NCBI RefSeq assembly: GCF_014202505.1
Contig: NZ_JACHGW010000002.1
Location: 930,001 to 994,000, forward strand
Direction of reading: 5' to 3'
Length of the DNA stretch: 64,000 nucleotides
Origin: Armatimonas rosea
GTDB taxonomy: Bacteria; Armatimonadota; Armatimonadia; Armatimonadales; Armatimonadaceae
Of this stretch, positions 34,363 to 42,342 are shown one piece after another. The position numbers and the translations under genes are program-made. The notes below the pieces were generated by a model that saw nothing but the letters and a program-made list of their open reading frames with translations, made no database searches and was not told the origin of the DNA. How positions within the stretch are numbered: position 1 is the stretch's first letter; each line of letters begins with the position of its first letter.

Positions 34363-34850
34363 CCGGGGAGCAACAACTCGTAGTAGATCTCTTGCTCCTC
34401 GGTGCCGTCGTGCCAGGTGTGTGGCTCGCGGTGGGTTTCTTGAAAGCCGAACGCTTGGTTGGCGCGCATCGACGGTGTGTTCGAGGCGCGGTGCCCGACC
34501 ACAAGCCGGGTAAAGCCCTGCTCGCGTGCCCAGTCGAGTCGTGCTTGGTAGAAGAGGCGCGAGAGCTTTTGGCCGCGGTAGGCGGGCTTGAGATAGCTGG
34601 CGATACACATCGCCGTCGTGGGATCATTGGGATGGGCGAGGATGCCCGTGAGACCAATCAGAGACGTGTCGTCGTAGAGCAGGAAGACCGCCTTGCTGGG
34701 GCCGGCGCTCCACGTGCGCCACTGGGCTTCGTCGTAGACACTCTCGCGGGCGTAGCTGCTCCCAAAGACACCCGGCTCGGACTGAAGCGCCTCTAAGCGA
34801 AGGGTGCGGACGAGCTCCCAATCGTCTTGTGTGGCAAGCTGCAACTTCAT
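34344..34850 (-). CDS. GNAT acetyltransferase
   Basis: 168 residues. LATQDDWELVRTLRLEALQSEP at the N-terminus, FLLYDDTSLIGLTGIL strand pair, acetyl-CoA loop in IASYLKPAYRGQKLSRLFY (Q/RxxGxx type), and ASNTPSMRANQAFGFQETHR as the final helix-strand. Acceptor unknown. The start overlaps the stop of the upstream hypothetical gene by ATGA. The C-terminal residues GHAVGG and the stop are encoded by the family B repeat, so the reading frame has been extended or trimmed by it. Confidence 0.88.
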   Translation of the reverse strand: MKLQLATQDDWELVRTLRLEALQSEPGVFGSSYARESVYDEAQWRTWSAGPSKAVFLLYDDTSLIGLTGILAHPNDPTTAMCIASYLKPAYRGQKLSRLFYQARLDWAREQGFTRLVVGHRASNTPSMRANQAFGFQETHREPHTWHDGTEEQEIYYELLLPGHAVGG

Positions 34851-35347
34851 CGGATGGCCTCTTCGAGGCTGCGCCAGCGGGTGGCTTGCTCGGCGGCGGG
34901 GATGGACTTCTTGTCCCAGCGGCGCAGGGTCTCGGCGCGCCAGGCACGGGGGATGCTCTCCTCATACGCCGCGATCCAAAGGCAGGCTGCGCGGAGCTTC
35001 TCCCGGAGCCGCTCGCCGTCGTCCGGGGTGGCGGGGTAGAGGAGCTCGGCATCACGCACCGTCCAGATATCCGGCGGCAACTCCGACGGCGCGAGGCGGA
35101 TCTTAAAGTCTTGCCGCAGGAGCCAGAGGCCATCGTAGAAGAGCCCAAAGGCCCAGAGCGTGGCGGGGGGCTGGCGGTAGCGCGAGAGGTCTTTCTCCGC
35201 CGCGTGGTGCTCGCGGACAAAGCCTTGGGCGAGGAGCAGATTGCCGTCGCTGTGGCGGATGTCCTGCCCCCAGCACCAGCACTGCTGGTCCAGTAAGAGC
35301 TTTCCCTCACGGATCACCGCAGGCGGCACGCGCCAGATGGATGCCAT
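34847..35347 (-). CDS. Conserved-looking protein of unknown function
   Basis: 166 residues, no signal peptide. Rich in Trp, with RVPPAVIREGKLLLDQQCWCWGQDIR, LWAFGLFYDGLWLLRQDFKIRL and LREKLRAACLWIAAYEESIPRAWRAETLRRWDKK. I do not recognise a family. Codon use and GC match the neighbours. ATGA overlap with the downstream GNAT gene, and 12 bases from the upstream glycoside hydrolase, so it belongs to that operon. Might be the acetylation target or a partner; this is speculative. Confidence 0.65.
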   Translation of the reverse strand: MASIWRVPPAVIREGKLLLDQQCWCWGQDIRHSDGNLLLAQGFVREHHAAEKDLSRYRQPPATLWAFGLFYDGLWLLRQDFKIRLAPSELPPDIWTVRDAELLYPATPDDGERLREKLRAACLWIAAYEESIPRAWRAETLRRWDKKSIPAAEQATRWRSLEEAIR

Positions 35348-35359
35348 CGACAGCGCGAC

Positions 35360-36643
35360 CTAGTCCTCGTCGTCTTCTACCAGCTCGGCGGCTTCCAGGC
35401 AGAGGACCCAGTCGTTGTGGCGACCGGAGGTGGGGGAGGCAACCGTGACCTCGCCGACGCAGTCCACTTCGTCGTCGTCGACTGCGATTCCGGTTCGGGG
35501 ATCGAGCCAGCTGACGGCGGCCATCTCAAAGCCGAGGTCGTCGATAGTGAGGGTGAGCTCGCCGCCCTCGGGGAGGTAGCAGAGCAGGTAGCTATCGCCA
35601 GTGAGGCAGCGCGCGCCCGTGCCGTCGGTGAGGATGCGCTCCTGAGCGGGGACTCCGGTGGTGAAGTCGCGCTCTTCGAAGAGCGAGCGCAGGTGGCGCA
35701 CCTGCCAGGCCCCGGAGAAGTGCAGTGCCTCGCTCCAGTGCGTGTCGGCGTAGGCGATCGCGGCATGGCGGCTGGGATCAAAAAACTGCCAGACATCCTG
35801 GCAGCCGTAGGTGACCCCGCACGCCCCCGCCAGCACCGAGCGCCAGAGCGCCGAGCGCACGTCGTCGTCTCTAAAGCGGCTCGTATCCGGCTTCCAGTTG
35901 ATCGGGTGGTTCTCGTAGCTGGGCTCGGCATCGAGGGTCGGCTTGGCGGGCGCAAGGGCGTAGTCCTTGTCCACCATCGCCGCGTTGTCGATCCGCCGCG
36001 CCCCGTGGCCCGATTGGATCATGTTGAAGTCCAGCCAGTCCTCGGTGTGGAACGCATCGCTGGAGTGGCACCCGCCCTGGGGATGGAAGGTAATGAGGTG
36101 GTTGGGATCGGAGTCGCGCAGGGCCTGACCCAGCTTGCGAAACGTCTCGCGCTCTTCGTCGGTGGTCGGCTTGCGGTCTCCGCCGTTGATCCAGATAATA
36201 TTCTCGCGGTGGAGATAGCGCAGCCCCAGCCACTTGCCGTAGGCGTAGGCATTGGTGGGGTTAAAGACCACTGGCCCCGTCCCCCAGGCCTTCACTACCT
36301 TGTCGCCCCACGTGGGCAGGAGCCCCATCATCAGCCCGAGGCTCTCGGCGTAGTCTAGCACAGCGTCCACATGGGCGAAGTACTTCTCATTGGGCTTGGT
36401 CGGATCGAGGTCGTGGAGGGGCAGGTCGCCGTTTTGGTTGGGCTCGGTCAGGCCCTCGAACTCGGCGAGCAGAACCGCCTGAATCACCGTGAAGCCCTGC
36501 TCCGCGCGCACGTCTAAGTAGTGCTTGGCCTCGTCGAGTGTCAGCCGGTGAAACAGCTCCCAGGCCGTGTCGGCGAGGTAGAAAAAGGGGGTCTGGTCGT
36601 CCCACTGAAGAAAGCGGCCATTGTCGGTAACGCGGAGGTTCAT
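35360..36643 (-). CDS. DUF4038/GH140-like glycoside hydrolase
   Basis: 427 residues. A TIM barrel begins LRVTDNGRFLQWDDQTPFFYLADTAWELFHRL, the DUF4038/apiosidase (GH140) signature. HRENIIWINGGDRKP holds a conserved acid region, WLDFNMIQSGHG a barrel strand, and AEPSYENHPINW the likely catalytic Glu. The C-terminal ~90 residues form a beta sandwich resembling the putative collagen-binding domain found in this family. No signal peptide. Leaderless promoter at 36650. Probably cleaves a plant side-chain sugar. Confidence 0.85.
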   Translation of the reverse strand: MNLRVTDNGRFLQWDDQTPFFYLADTAWELFHRLTLDEAKHYLDVRAEQGFTVIQAVLLAEFEGLTEPNQNGDLPLHDLDPTKPNEKYFAHVDAVLDYAESLGLMMGLLPTWGDKVVKAWGTGPVVFNPTNAYAYGKWLGLRYLHRENIIWINGGDRKPTTDEERETFRKLGQALRDSDPNHLITFHPQGGCHSSDAFHTEDWLDFNMIQSGHGARRIDNAAMVDKDYALAPAKPTLDAEPSYENHPINWKPDTSRFRDDDVRSALWRSVLAGACGVTYGCQDVWQFFDPSRHAAIAYADTHWSEALHFSGAWQVRHLRSLFEERDFTTGVPAQERILTDGTGARCLTGDSYLLCYLPEGGELTLTIDDLGFEMAAVSWLDPRTGIAVDDDEVDCVGEVTVASPTSGRHNDWVLCLEAAELVEDDED

Positions 36644-36649
36644 GGACGC

Positions 36650-36655
36650 ATTTTA
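36650..36655 (-). promoter_or_regulatory. Leaderless -10 box for the GH140-like gene
   Basis: Minus-strand GGTAAAAT, six bases, ATG (36643). The upstream side carries a short CCCAT/ATGGG and GCGG/CCGC hairpin set in the 64-base gap to the next gene. Confidence 0.7.
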
Positions 36656-36707
36656 CCTTGCGGGCGGCTAAAGCGGCCCGTTGTTGCGGCAAGACCCATA
36701 AATGGGC

Positions 36708-37385
36708 CTACAGGTTTAAGGCTTCTGCAATCTCTCGTGGGAAAGTCCGATCAGGATTGTCCGCTTCAGGTAAGAGGGAAGGCAAAGTGTTGTCTTGAGC
36801 AATGGCGTGGAGATAGAGTGGTTTACCGACACGCTCGCCGTGGAGCCAGTAGCGAGAAAAACCACGTGCCAGCTTGCCTTTCTGATCCCAGAGTCGCTCA
36901 ATTCCGTGGAGCTGATCCTGATACCAGTGCTTCTCAGCTCTAAGTTGGCCATTGGAAAATTGCCACTCATAGCCGTGGAGCTGACCGCTTACAAAGTTGT
37001 AGGCTTCCGCTAGGCTGGTGTTGCCGTCTTCATCTTCGGACCACCAGAGATCGAAACCACTCCCCTGTTCCATTGTGTAGGTGCCTAGGAGTCGGCCCTC
37101 ATTAGCCCACTGGTAGGCGGTACCGTGTTGTAGTCCCCGTTCGTAGGGCTGTGCAGAGATCAGGTTTCCCTTTGTGTTCCAGAAGTACTGCCAGCCGTGC
37201 TTGTTGCCGTTTTGAAAAGCGTACTCGTTTGCCGGAAGCCCACTGGGATGCCAGAGACGAATCCCGACAAGCTCGTCCTCGATGTAGTACTCTGCCCGCA
37301 TAGGACATCGCCCCTCCCCGCGTGCGGTGACTTTTTCCCGGGCTGTGGGGGGAATGCACGAGTGGTAGGCTGTCTCACGAGTCAT
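36708..37385 (-). CDS. MORN/YwqK-like repeat protein
   Basis: 225 residues with at least four repeats of the MORN/YwqK type: RLWHPSGLPANEYAFQNGNKHG, YFWNTKGNLISAQPYERGLQHG, EWQFSNGQLRAEKHWYQDQLHG and RLWDQKGKLARGFSRYWLHGERVG. Such repeats form an extended beta sheet and bind partners or membranes. The YwqK group is annotated as antitoxin in some toxin-antitoxin pairs, but no toxin is next to it. The ATG overlaps the phosphoesterase stop (ATGA); an inner ATG at 37301 is possible. Local base composition is less GC-rich than average. Confidence 0.75.
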   Translation of the reverse strand: MTRETAYHSCIPPTAREKVTARGEGRCPMRAEYYIEDELVGIRLWHPSGLPANEYAFQNGNKHGWQYFWNTKGNLISAQPYERGLQHGTAYQWANEGRLLGTYTMEQGSGFDLWWSEDEDGNTSLAEAYNFVSGQLHGYEWQFSNGQLRAEKHWYQDQLHGIERLWDQKGKLARGFSRYWLHGERVGKPLYLHAIAQDNTLPSLLPEADNPDRTFPREIAEALNL

Positions 37386-38149
37386 GGTGTGGCTCCGACA
37401 AAGATCAGCACGCGGCTGTCGGTGTTGCAGAAGAGGTTGGTGCCTTCGGTGTGGAAGGGCGTGGGCCAGTAGCAGTGGCCAAACACGACTAGTAAATCGT
37501 CTTCGTACTGGAGCTGCTCGTTGAGGGCGCTCCAGCCACGGTGCCGCTCGGTGGGGCCTTCGGGGCCTTGGTGGAGCAGGAGAATATCGGCCTGGGGGCG
37601 CGTGGCTCTCTCGACCGCACGCAGAAACTCTGTCTCGGTCTTGCGCTGGTTGCGCTCTGGGTTGCCCACAATCCCGCCGACACCGCCCACCGTGAGCCCC
37701 GCGACCGAGGCTTTCGTGCCATCAAGCAGTGTCACTTGGGAAGCGATGGCCGCAGGCGTGGCCTCGTCGTGGTTGCCCAGCACGGCAAGTGTCTGGGGCG
37801 CGAGGGGGGCGAAGGCATTGAGCACCGGAGTGATATCGCCGGTTCCGCCGCGCTTGTGGCAGTCGGGGTAGTCGTAGAAGTCGCCCGCCAGCAGGCAGAA
37901 GTCCAAAGGGGGGACTTGCCCGAGCTCCTGGAGAAGCGCTAGCTCCTCGGCGAGCACCTCACCCAGGAGCCGGTTACGCTTGCCCTGTTCGCGGCCTTGG
38001 AGGTCGGCGGTCACCAAAAAACAAGGCGCGGTTTTCTTCTCCCAGGCGTAGCGCACCAGAGCAACCTCCAGCAAGCGCCGCTCCGGCTTGTCCGCCCCCG
38101 ACGATAGATAGCGGATCGTGTGGATTGTCTCGGGATCAGAGAGAGTCAT
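37382..38149 (-). CDS. Calcineurin-like metallophosphoesterase
   Basis: 255 residues. Metal-site blocks: FLVTADLQGR (Asp, modified first block), LAGDFYDYP, VLGNHDEATP, ILLLHQGPEG and VVFGHCYWP. The usual first block DxH is replaced by ADLQ, so metal 1 binding may be altered. Nearest functional class is the small cytoplasmic phosphoesterases. It overlaps the GNAT gene by 14 bases and the MORN gene by ATGA, in a four-gene operon 39225-36708. Confidence 0.82.
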   Translation of the reverse strand: MTLSDPETIHTIRYLSSGADKPERRLLEVALVRYAWEKKTAPCFLVTADLQGREQGKRNRLLGEVLAEELALLQELGQVPPLDFCLLAGDFYDYPDCHKRGGTGDITPVLNAFAPLAPQTLAVLGNHDEATPAAIASQVTLLDGTKASVAGLTVGGVGGIVGNPERNQRKTETEFLRAVERATRPQADILLLHQGPEGPTERHRGWSALNEQLQYEDDLLVVFGHCYWPTPFHTEGTNLFCNTDSRVLIFVGATP

Positions 38150-38567
38150 GTCGTCGTAGCCAGGTTCCGATTACCTTGCTCATGCCAACGGTCTCCTCAG
38201 TGTAGGCGAGAGTGGTGTACAGAGGGACAGCATCTTCTGTAAATAAGGCCACATGTTGCCCAGAGAGCTTTGCTTCCAGTAAGGCCATCATCGCGGTGGC
38301 AACTCCTTGCCGTCGATAGGCAGAGTAGGTCCAGACATCGACAATGTAGGCGTTGCAGACTCCATCGGAGAGGGCGCGTGCGGTGCCGATAGGCTGCGGG
38401 CCGGCATAGGCGATAACGGTCGCAAAGCTATTGCGAAACGACTCCTCTAGCTGCTCCGCCGTTCGCCCATTATGGAAACGATCCGCGATCAGCAACGCCC
38501 TAAGCTCCTGCCAGTCGACAGCAGAGAGATCGGTCTTATACAAAATCGGTACTTCTGGCTTGGTCAC
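38136..38567 (-). CDS. GNAT acetyltransferase
   Basis: 143 residues. N-terminal strand-helix DWQELRALLIADRFHNGRTAEQL, strand PIGTARALSDGVCNAYIVDVWTY, acetyl-CoA loop YRRQGVATAMMALLEAKL and the final ALFTEDAVPLYTTLAYTEE. Matches small GNATs that acetylate amines or protein N-termini. Overlaps the downstream phosphoesterase start by 14 bases and begins ten bases after the upstream hypothetical gene, so it is an operon member. Confidence 0.88.
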   Translation of the reverse strand: MTKPEVPILYKTDLSAVDWQELRALLIADRFHNGRTAEQLEESFRNSFATVIAYAGPQPIGTARALSDGVCNAYIVDVWTYSAYRRQGVATAMMALLEAKLSGQHVALFTEDAVPLYTTLAYTEETVGMSKVIGTWLRRHDSL

Positions 38568-38577
38568 AGTCTTGCTC

Positions 38578-39225
38578 CTATAGGTTTGGCAGGGAGAGGA
38601 TCAGCGCATGATCTTGGAGGAAGCGTGCGGTGACCGCTTTTCGGTAGCGCACCAGGTTGGCTTGGACCGTCTTGAGGTGCGTGTCACGGGTCTTGCGCAG
38701 GGTGGTGCTGGCTTGGGGGGCCTCTTTGGCATCGTGCGTCGCGGCGACTAGCGCGGCGGTCTCGGCGACAAGCTCCGCGTGGGTATAGCCGCCTTGAAGG
38801 GTAAGGGGTGGCGTAAAGTCGGGAAGGGAGGCGGCATTGAGGCGTGCCCAGAGATCTGCCATATCGTGGATAGTCTGCTCCCAGAGGCTGTCATTTGCAG
38901 TCATCGAGGGAATCAGCGGCAGCGCGGCGGCAAACTCCGTCTCGGCAAAGTCGGCGAGCACCGTGGCCCGGAACGAGCGCAGGCGCTCACGAAGGCTCGC
39001 ACGCAGCGCCTTACGGCGGCTAATCGCGGTCTCGGAGCGGTTCATACTTTGCGTAACCGCTTGCGCATTGGCCTCAAAAGTCGTGCGATCTGCGGCGAGC
39101 GCCGCCACATCATAGCCCCCCCGCAGCGTGAGTGCGTCGGGTGCAAGCGCTGCATTCACTGCAAACCAGTGCTCAAGAAATCGGCTCATCACCGCCGGTG
39201 CATCTTTCACAGAGACGTTTGGCAT
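38578..39225 (-). CDS. Helical protein with two related halves, unknown function
   Basis: 215 residues from the ATG at 39225, with GGAG seven bases upstream. Two halves resemble each other: LTLRGGYDVAALAADRTTFEANAQAV...SRRKALRASLRERLRSFRATVLADF and LTLQGGYTHAELVAETAALVAATHDA...LRKTRDTHLKTVQANLVRYRKAVTARF. Each gives a GGY turn followed by long helices, so an internal duplication is likely. No known domain. First gene of the four-gene operon. The ~138 bases upstream, to the UDG gene, are relatively AT-rich with no clear promoter. Confidence 0.68.
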   Translation of the reverse strand: MPNVSVKDAPAVMSRFLEHWFAVNAALAPDALTLRGGYDVAALAADRTTFEANAQAVTQSMNRSETAISRRKALRASLRERLRSFRATVLADFAETEFAAALPLIPSMTANDSLWEQTIHDMADLWARLNAASLPDFTPPLTLQGGYTHAELVAETAALVAATHDAKEAPQASTTLRKTRDTHLKTVQANLVRYRKAVTARFLQDHALILSLPNL

Positions 39226-39363
39226 CACAATACTCCTGTATATGGGGGAATAGGCAGGTAAAAAACAATCGCCTTGACGTTTCTTCTGCCATAGCGGAGT
39301 ATATCCAAAATTAGGAAAGTTAAAACTAATGCTCCTCAAGTTTGAAGCATCGCGAGAAGTTTC

Positions 39364-39960
39364 TCAGAAAATAGAAGCGTTTATACCTAGTACTTCCGCG
39401 ACACGCAAGCGCAAGGCGGGGACGATGTCTTCGTCGAACCAGGGATTGCGCCGCAGCCAGAGATTATTGCGCGGGCTGGGATGGGGCAAGGGAACGACAC
39501 TCGGCCAGTGGTCACGCCAGCCTTGCACAATTTCCGTGACCGAGCCGCGCACCGTGGGCAGGTGATAGGCCATGGCATACTGCCCGATCACAAGCGTGAG
39601 CTGAAGATTTGGCAAGTGCGCCAGAAGCTTCTTGCGCCAAGCCGGGGCGCACTCAGGGCGTGGAGGCAGGTCGCCGGACTTGCTGGTGCCGGGGTAGCAA
39701 AAGCCCATCGGGAGTAGCGCGATTTGGTGCGGGTCGTAGAAAACGGCGGGCGTGATCCCCAGCCAGTCGCGGAGCCGCTCCCCGCTCGGGTCATCGAAGG
39801 GAATCCCCGACGCATGGACGCGCCGCCCTGGCGCCTGCCCGACAATCAGAATCTTGGCATCGGAGTGGCACTGGAGCACCGGGCGCGGCCCGTGCGGCAG
39901 GTGCTCCGCGCAGAGCGTGCACGCACGAACGTCGGTGAGGAGTACATCGAGTGGTGTCAT
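39364..39960 (-). CDS. Uracil-DNA glycosylase family protein
   Basis: 198 residues from the ATG at 39960; the longer frame upstream only translates repeat DNA. Motif 1 is ILIVGQAPGRRVHASGIPFD, with GQAPG as in family 4-like UDGs; the second is PLPHPSPRNN, the HPSPRN motif. Two Cys (CTLCAEHLP) at the N-terminus could belong to an iron-sulfur cluster, but the later Cys pair is incomplete, so cluster binding is doubtful. Removes uracil from DNA. Monocistronic between repeats. Confidence 0.88.
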   Translation of the reverse strand: MTPLDVLLTDVRACTLCAEHLPHGPRPVLQCHSDAKILIVGQAPGRRVHASGIPFDDPSGERLRDWLGITPAVFYDPHQIALLPMGFCYPGTSKSGDLPPRPECAPAWRKKLLAHLPNLQLTLVIGQYAMAYHLPTVRGSVTEIVQGWRDHWPSVVPLPHPSPRNNLWLRRNPWFDEDIVPALRLRVAEVLGINASIF

Positions 39961-39968
39961 CGTGTTTT

Positions 39969-40146
39969 CCCCCCGGTTGGAGCAGGGGGACTGGAGAGCG
40001 TCGCGTCCCCCCCCGGTTGGAGCGGGGGGGCTGGAGAGCGCTACGCGCTGCAAAGCCCGTTCCGGGCATGGGAATTTGTATGGCCGAAGGCCTTCCCAGC
40101 GGAGCTTGCGACGCTCGTTGACGCCCCGCTCTCACCGGGGCGATCT
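39969..40146. repeat. Palindromic hairpin element, family A (copy 4)
   Basis: The left hairpin is duplicated in tandem (CCCCCCG-GTTGGAG-C and an adjacent near copy, each followed by CTGGAGAGCG). Then GCCCG-TTC-CGGGC, GGCCGAAGGCC, GCGACGCTCGTTGACGCC and the closing hairpin GCCCCG-CTCTCAC-CGGGGC. The doubled left hairpin is unique to this copy. Confidence 0.75.
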
Positions 40147-40154
40147 AACCGAGA

Positions 40155-41009
40155 CTACGCATCCCGCCACGAATGCGCCGCCTTCCACCCAAGGACGCGC
40201 TCGGCCTTGCTGCAGTTAAAGACACTCTGGAACTCCCCATGGCCCTCGGCCAGGAGCGCGAGCGCCTCGTTGCCGTAGTGGTCTTGGAGAGCGTTGTGGA
40301 GCGGCGTGTCCAGGCAGGTATCCGCTGCGGCGATCAGAAATACCTCGTGGCCCGTGGTGTCGGCCTCGATCGCACAGCGAAACGCCGTGGCGACATCGCG
40401 CACATCGATGTAGCTCCAGAAGTTGCCGCTGCCGCCGTGCGGGTAGTTGGCCCGGCGGTCGGCGAGCCAGGTGTAGGTCTCGGGGGTGATGACATTGTTG
40501 ATGCGCAGGGAGACAATTGGCATCTCGGGGTAGCGCACGGAGAGCGAGTCGGAGATTACCTCGCCCAGGTACTTGGAGAGCGCGTAGGCATTGGGAGTCG
40601 TGGCGCGGTCCTCCTCAGCAAAGGGCAGGCGCGGGGGGAGCTGGGTGGTGGTCAGCCAGCCGGTCGCCATCTCCGACGATGCATAGACAAGGCGCTTGAC
40701 CCCAAAATCGCCGGCAGCCTGGAGCACGTGGTAGGTCGAGAGCGTGTTGTTGGCAAAGACTGTCTGCCGTGGGTCCCCGCTGGGGGCTGGGTTGGCTGCG
40801 ACATGACAGACAAAGTCGGGCTTCACCTGCGCAAAGGCATCGTAGACCTCGCCCGCATTGCAGAGATCCACTTTGATAAACGCGCCGGGGAGCCCCTCTA
40901 AGCGCCGCTGATCGAGGTTGGTCACCTCGTAGCCCGCCGCTACCAGCTCGCGGACCACATAAGAGCCCGCCTTTCCACTACCGCCCGTCACAAGAACTTT
41001 CTTACTCAT
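40155..41009 (-). CDS. NAD-dependent sugar epimerase/dehydratase
   Basis: 284 residues, extended SDR. VLVTGGSGKAGSYVVREL for NAD binding, NLDQRR, VCHVAANPAPSGDP, LVYASSEMATG and catalytic YALSKYLGE (Tyr, Lys), then the substrate-binding RINNVITPETY and WSYIDVRDVATAF. Resembles UDP-glucose-4-epimerase-like uronate or hexose enzymes. Leaderless promoter TACAAT six bases before the ATG. Function within the cell envelope or sugar catabolism is not resolved. Confidence 0.9.
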   Translation of the reverse strand: MSKKVLVTGGSGKAGSYVVRELVAAGYEVTNLDQRRLEGLPGAFIKVDLCNAGEVYDAFAQVKPDFVCHVAANPAPSGDPRQTVFANNTLSTYHVLQAAGDFGVKRLVYASSEMATGWLTTTQLPPRLPFAEEDRATTPNAYALSKYLGEVISDSLSVRYPEMPIVSLRINNVITPETYTWLADRRANYPHGGSGNFWSYIDVRDVATAFRCAIEADTTGHEVFLIAAADTCLDTPLHNALQDHYGNEALALLAEGHGEFQSVFNCSKAERVLGWKAAHSWRDA

Positions 41010-41015
41010 GGCACG

Positions 41016-41021
41016 ATTGTA
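41016..41021 (-). promoter_or_regulatory. Leaderless -10 box for the epimerase gene
   Basis: Minus-strand GGTACAAT, six bases, ATG (41009). Confidence 0.65.
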
Positions 41022-41060
41022 CCCCTTGCCCAGGGAAGTTCTGTGACGGGCAAGTTTGTG

Positions 41061-41654
41061 CTAGAGGTGAATCCCCAGGCTCAGGCTGTACTGGTCGGCG
41101 CGCACCCCGCTGAGCGAGCCGAGACCGGTGTAGCGCGCCTCGATAAATGCCTTGCTTCCCAGCGGAGTTCCGAGCAGAAACGAGGGGACAAAGCGGGTGC
41201 CACTGAGGTTCTTGATCGCGAGGGGGCCATCGGCGCTGGTAGCACGTGTTGTCGAGCGGGTTGCAGAGAATATATCCGATGCCGCGGGCCCGGGGACATC
41301 GAGCTTGAGGCTTGCCACGCCCAGCCCAAAACCGTAGTAGCTCCGTGCCCCCGATGTCGTCGGAGCGCGCTCGACGTAGGAGAGGCCCGTCGCCGTGAGC
41401 GTGTTGCCCTGGCCCTCGCTGAGGAAGTGGGTGAGCTCCCACGACGGCACCCCGACCTGGCGCTGACTGCCCCGGCTCGCCGTCCCAAGACCGATAACCA
41501 GGCCGCTCTCGGAGATGCCTTTGCGGGTGCTCTCACTCAGGAGCGAGGTGCCACCCGCAAAAATATAGGTCCCCGATGTTAGAACGGGCTCCTCGGCGTG
41601 TGCCATAAGGCCGGTGAGCAAGAGCGCCGAAGCGCTGAGAATAAGACGATTCAT
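41061..41654 (-). CDS. Exported beta-barrel-like outer membrane protein
   Basis: 197 residues from the ATG at 41654. A signal peptide (MNRLILSASALLLTGLMAHA) precedes alternating Gly/aromatic strands typical of small OmpA/OmpW-like barrels: SGLVIGLGTASRGSQRQVGV, SYYGFGLGVASLKLDV, FVPSFLLGTPLGSKAFIEARYTGLG and the terminal QYSLSLGIHL. Ribosome site AAGGAA upstream. It implies a diderm envelope. Ligand unknown. Confidence 0.8.
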   Translation of the reverse strand: MNRLILSASALLLTGLMAHAEEPVLTSGTYIFAGGTSLLSESTRKGISESGLVIGLGTASRGSQRQVGVPSWELTHFLSEGQGNTLTATGLSYVERAPTTSGARSYYGFGLGVASLKLDVPGPAASDIFSATRSTTRATSADGPLAIKNLSGTRFVPSFLLGTPLGSKAFIEARYTGLGSLSGVRADQYSLSLGIHL

Positions 41655-41712
41655 CAAGAGAAGTTCCTTTCTTCTTAAACCAATAAGGCTCCGCAACTTC
41701 TATGCTATCGTA

Positions 41713-42297
41713 TTATTTTTTTCCTTTGGGAGGCTGCCAGGCATCTAGGCGTGTAAGCTGATCCGGGGTGAGGAGTGGGCGTAGTTTGGCGCGGGCATCG
41801 GTCATGACCTCACGGCTCTTATTGGCAGCGTCCTGGCGGGCATCGGGATCGCTGCGGTTGGCGCGGGCACTTTTCTGGAGCTCGGTGAGCTTGTCCTGGA
41901 GCTGGTCAAAGATCGGGGTGACCTTGACTTTCTGGTCGGCGGTGAGCTGGAGGCTCTCGATCAGCTCCCCAAACATCGACTTGCTGGCCGGCTCTTTCTT
42001 TCCCTTCTTGGCCTGCTCCAGCGCCTCTTTAAACTGGGCTTGCTGGTCAGGGGTGAGAGTGGCGAGGATATCGGCCTCCAGCTTGAGGGTGATCCCCTCC
42101 AGCTTGGTGCGCTGGGGATCGGTGAGGGTGAGGCTATGGACCGCCGCTGCCAGAGCCGCGAGCTGACTGCGGTCGCGGCTACTGGTGCTGGCGGCGGTGC
42201 TCTTGCTTGCCTTGCGGGCTTGCTTGTCGGGCTTCTGTGCGTGGGAAGGCAGGCTTAGAGCAAGAAAAACGGTGGAGAGAAGAAGGATATTTTTCAT
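41713..42297 (-). CDS. Exported Spy/CpxP-like LTxxQ protein
   Basis: 194 residues from the ATG at 42297. Signal peptide MKNILLLSTVFLALSLPSHAQ, then a Lys/Ser linker and helices with three LTxxQ-type motifs: LTDPQRTKLEGI, LTPDQQAQFKEAL and LTADQKVKVTPIF, plus LTPDQLTRLDAW at the end. The set resembles CpxP/Spy periplasmic chaperones. 58 bases upstream of the barrel gene on the same strand, so they may be co-expressed; a chaperone with its client is a fair inference. Confidence 0.82.
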   Translation of the reverse strand: MKNILLLSTVFLALSLPSHAQKPDKQARKASKSTAASTSSRDRSQLAALAAAVHSLTLTDPQRTKLEGITLKLEADILATLTPDQQAQFKEALEQAKKGKKEPASKSMFGELIESLQLTADQKVKVTPIFDQLQDKLTELQKSARANRSDPDARQDAANKSREVMTDARAKLRPLLTPDQLTRLDAWQPPKGKK

Positions 42298-42342
42298 GTC
42301 CTCACCGACGAAAAAGCCTGCCTTGGGGTTCACTCCGCTTGT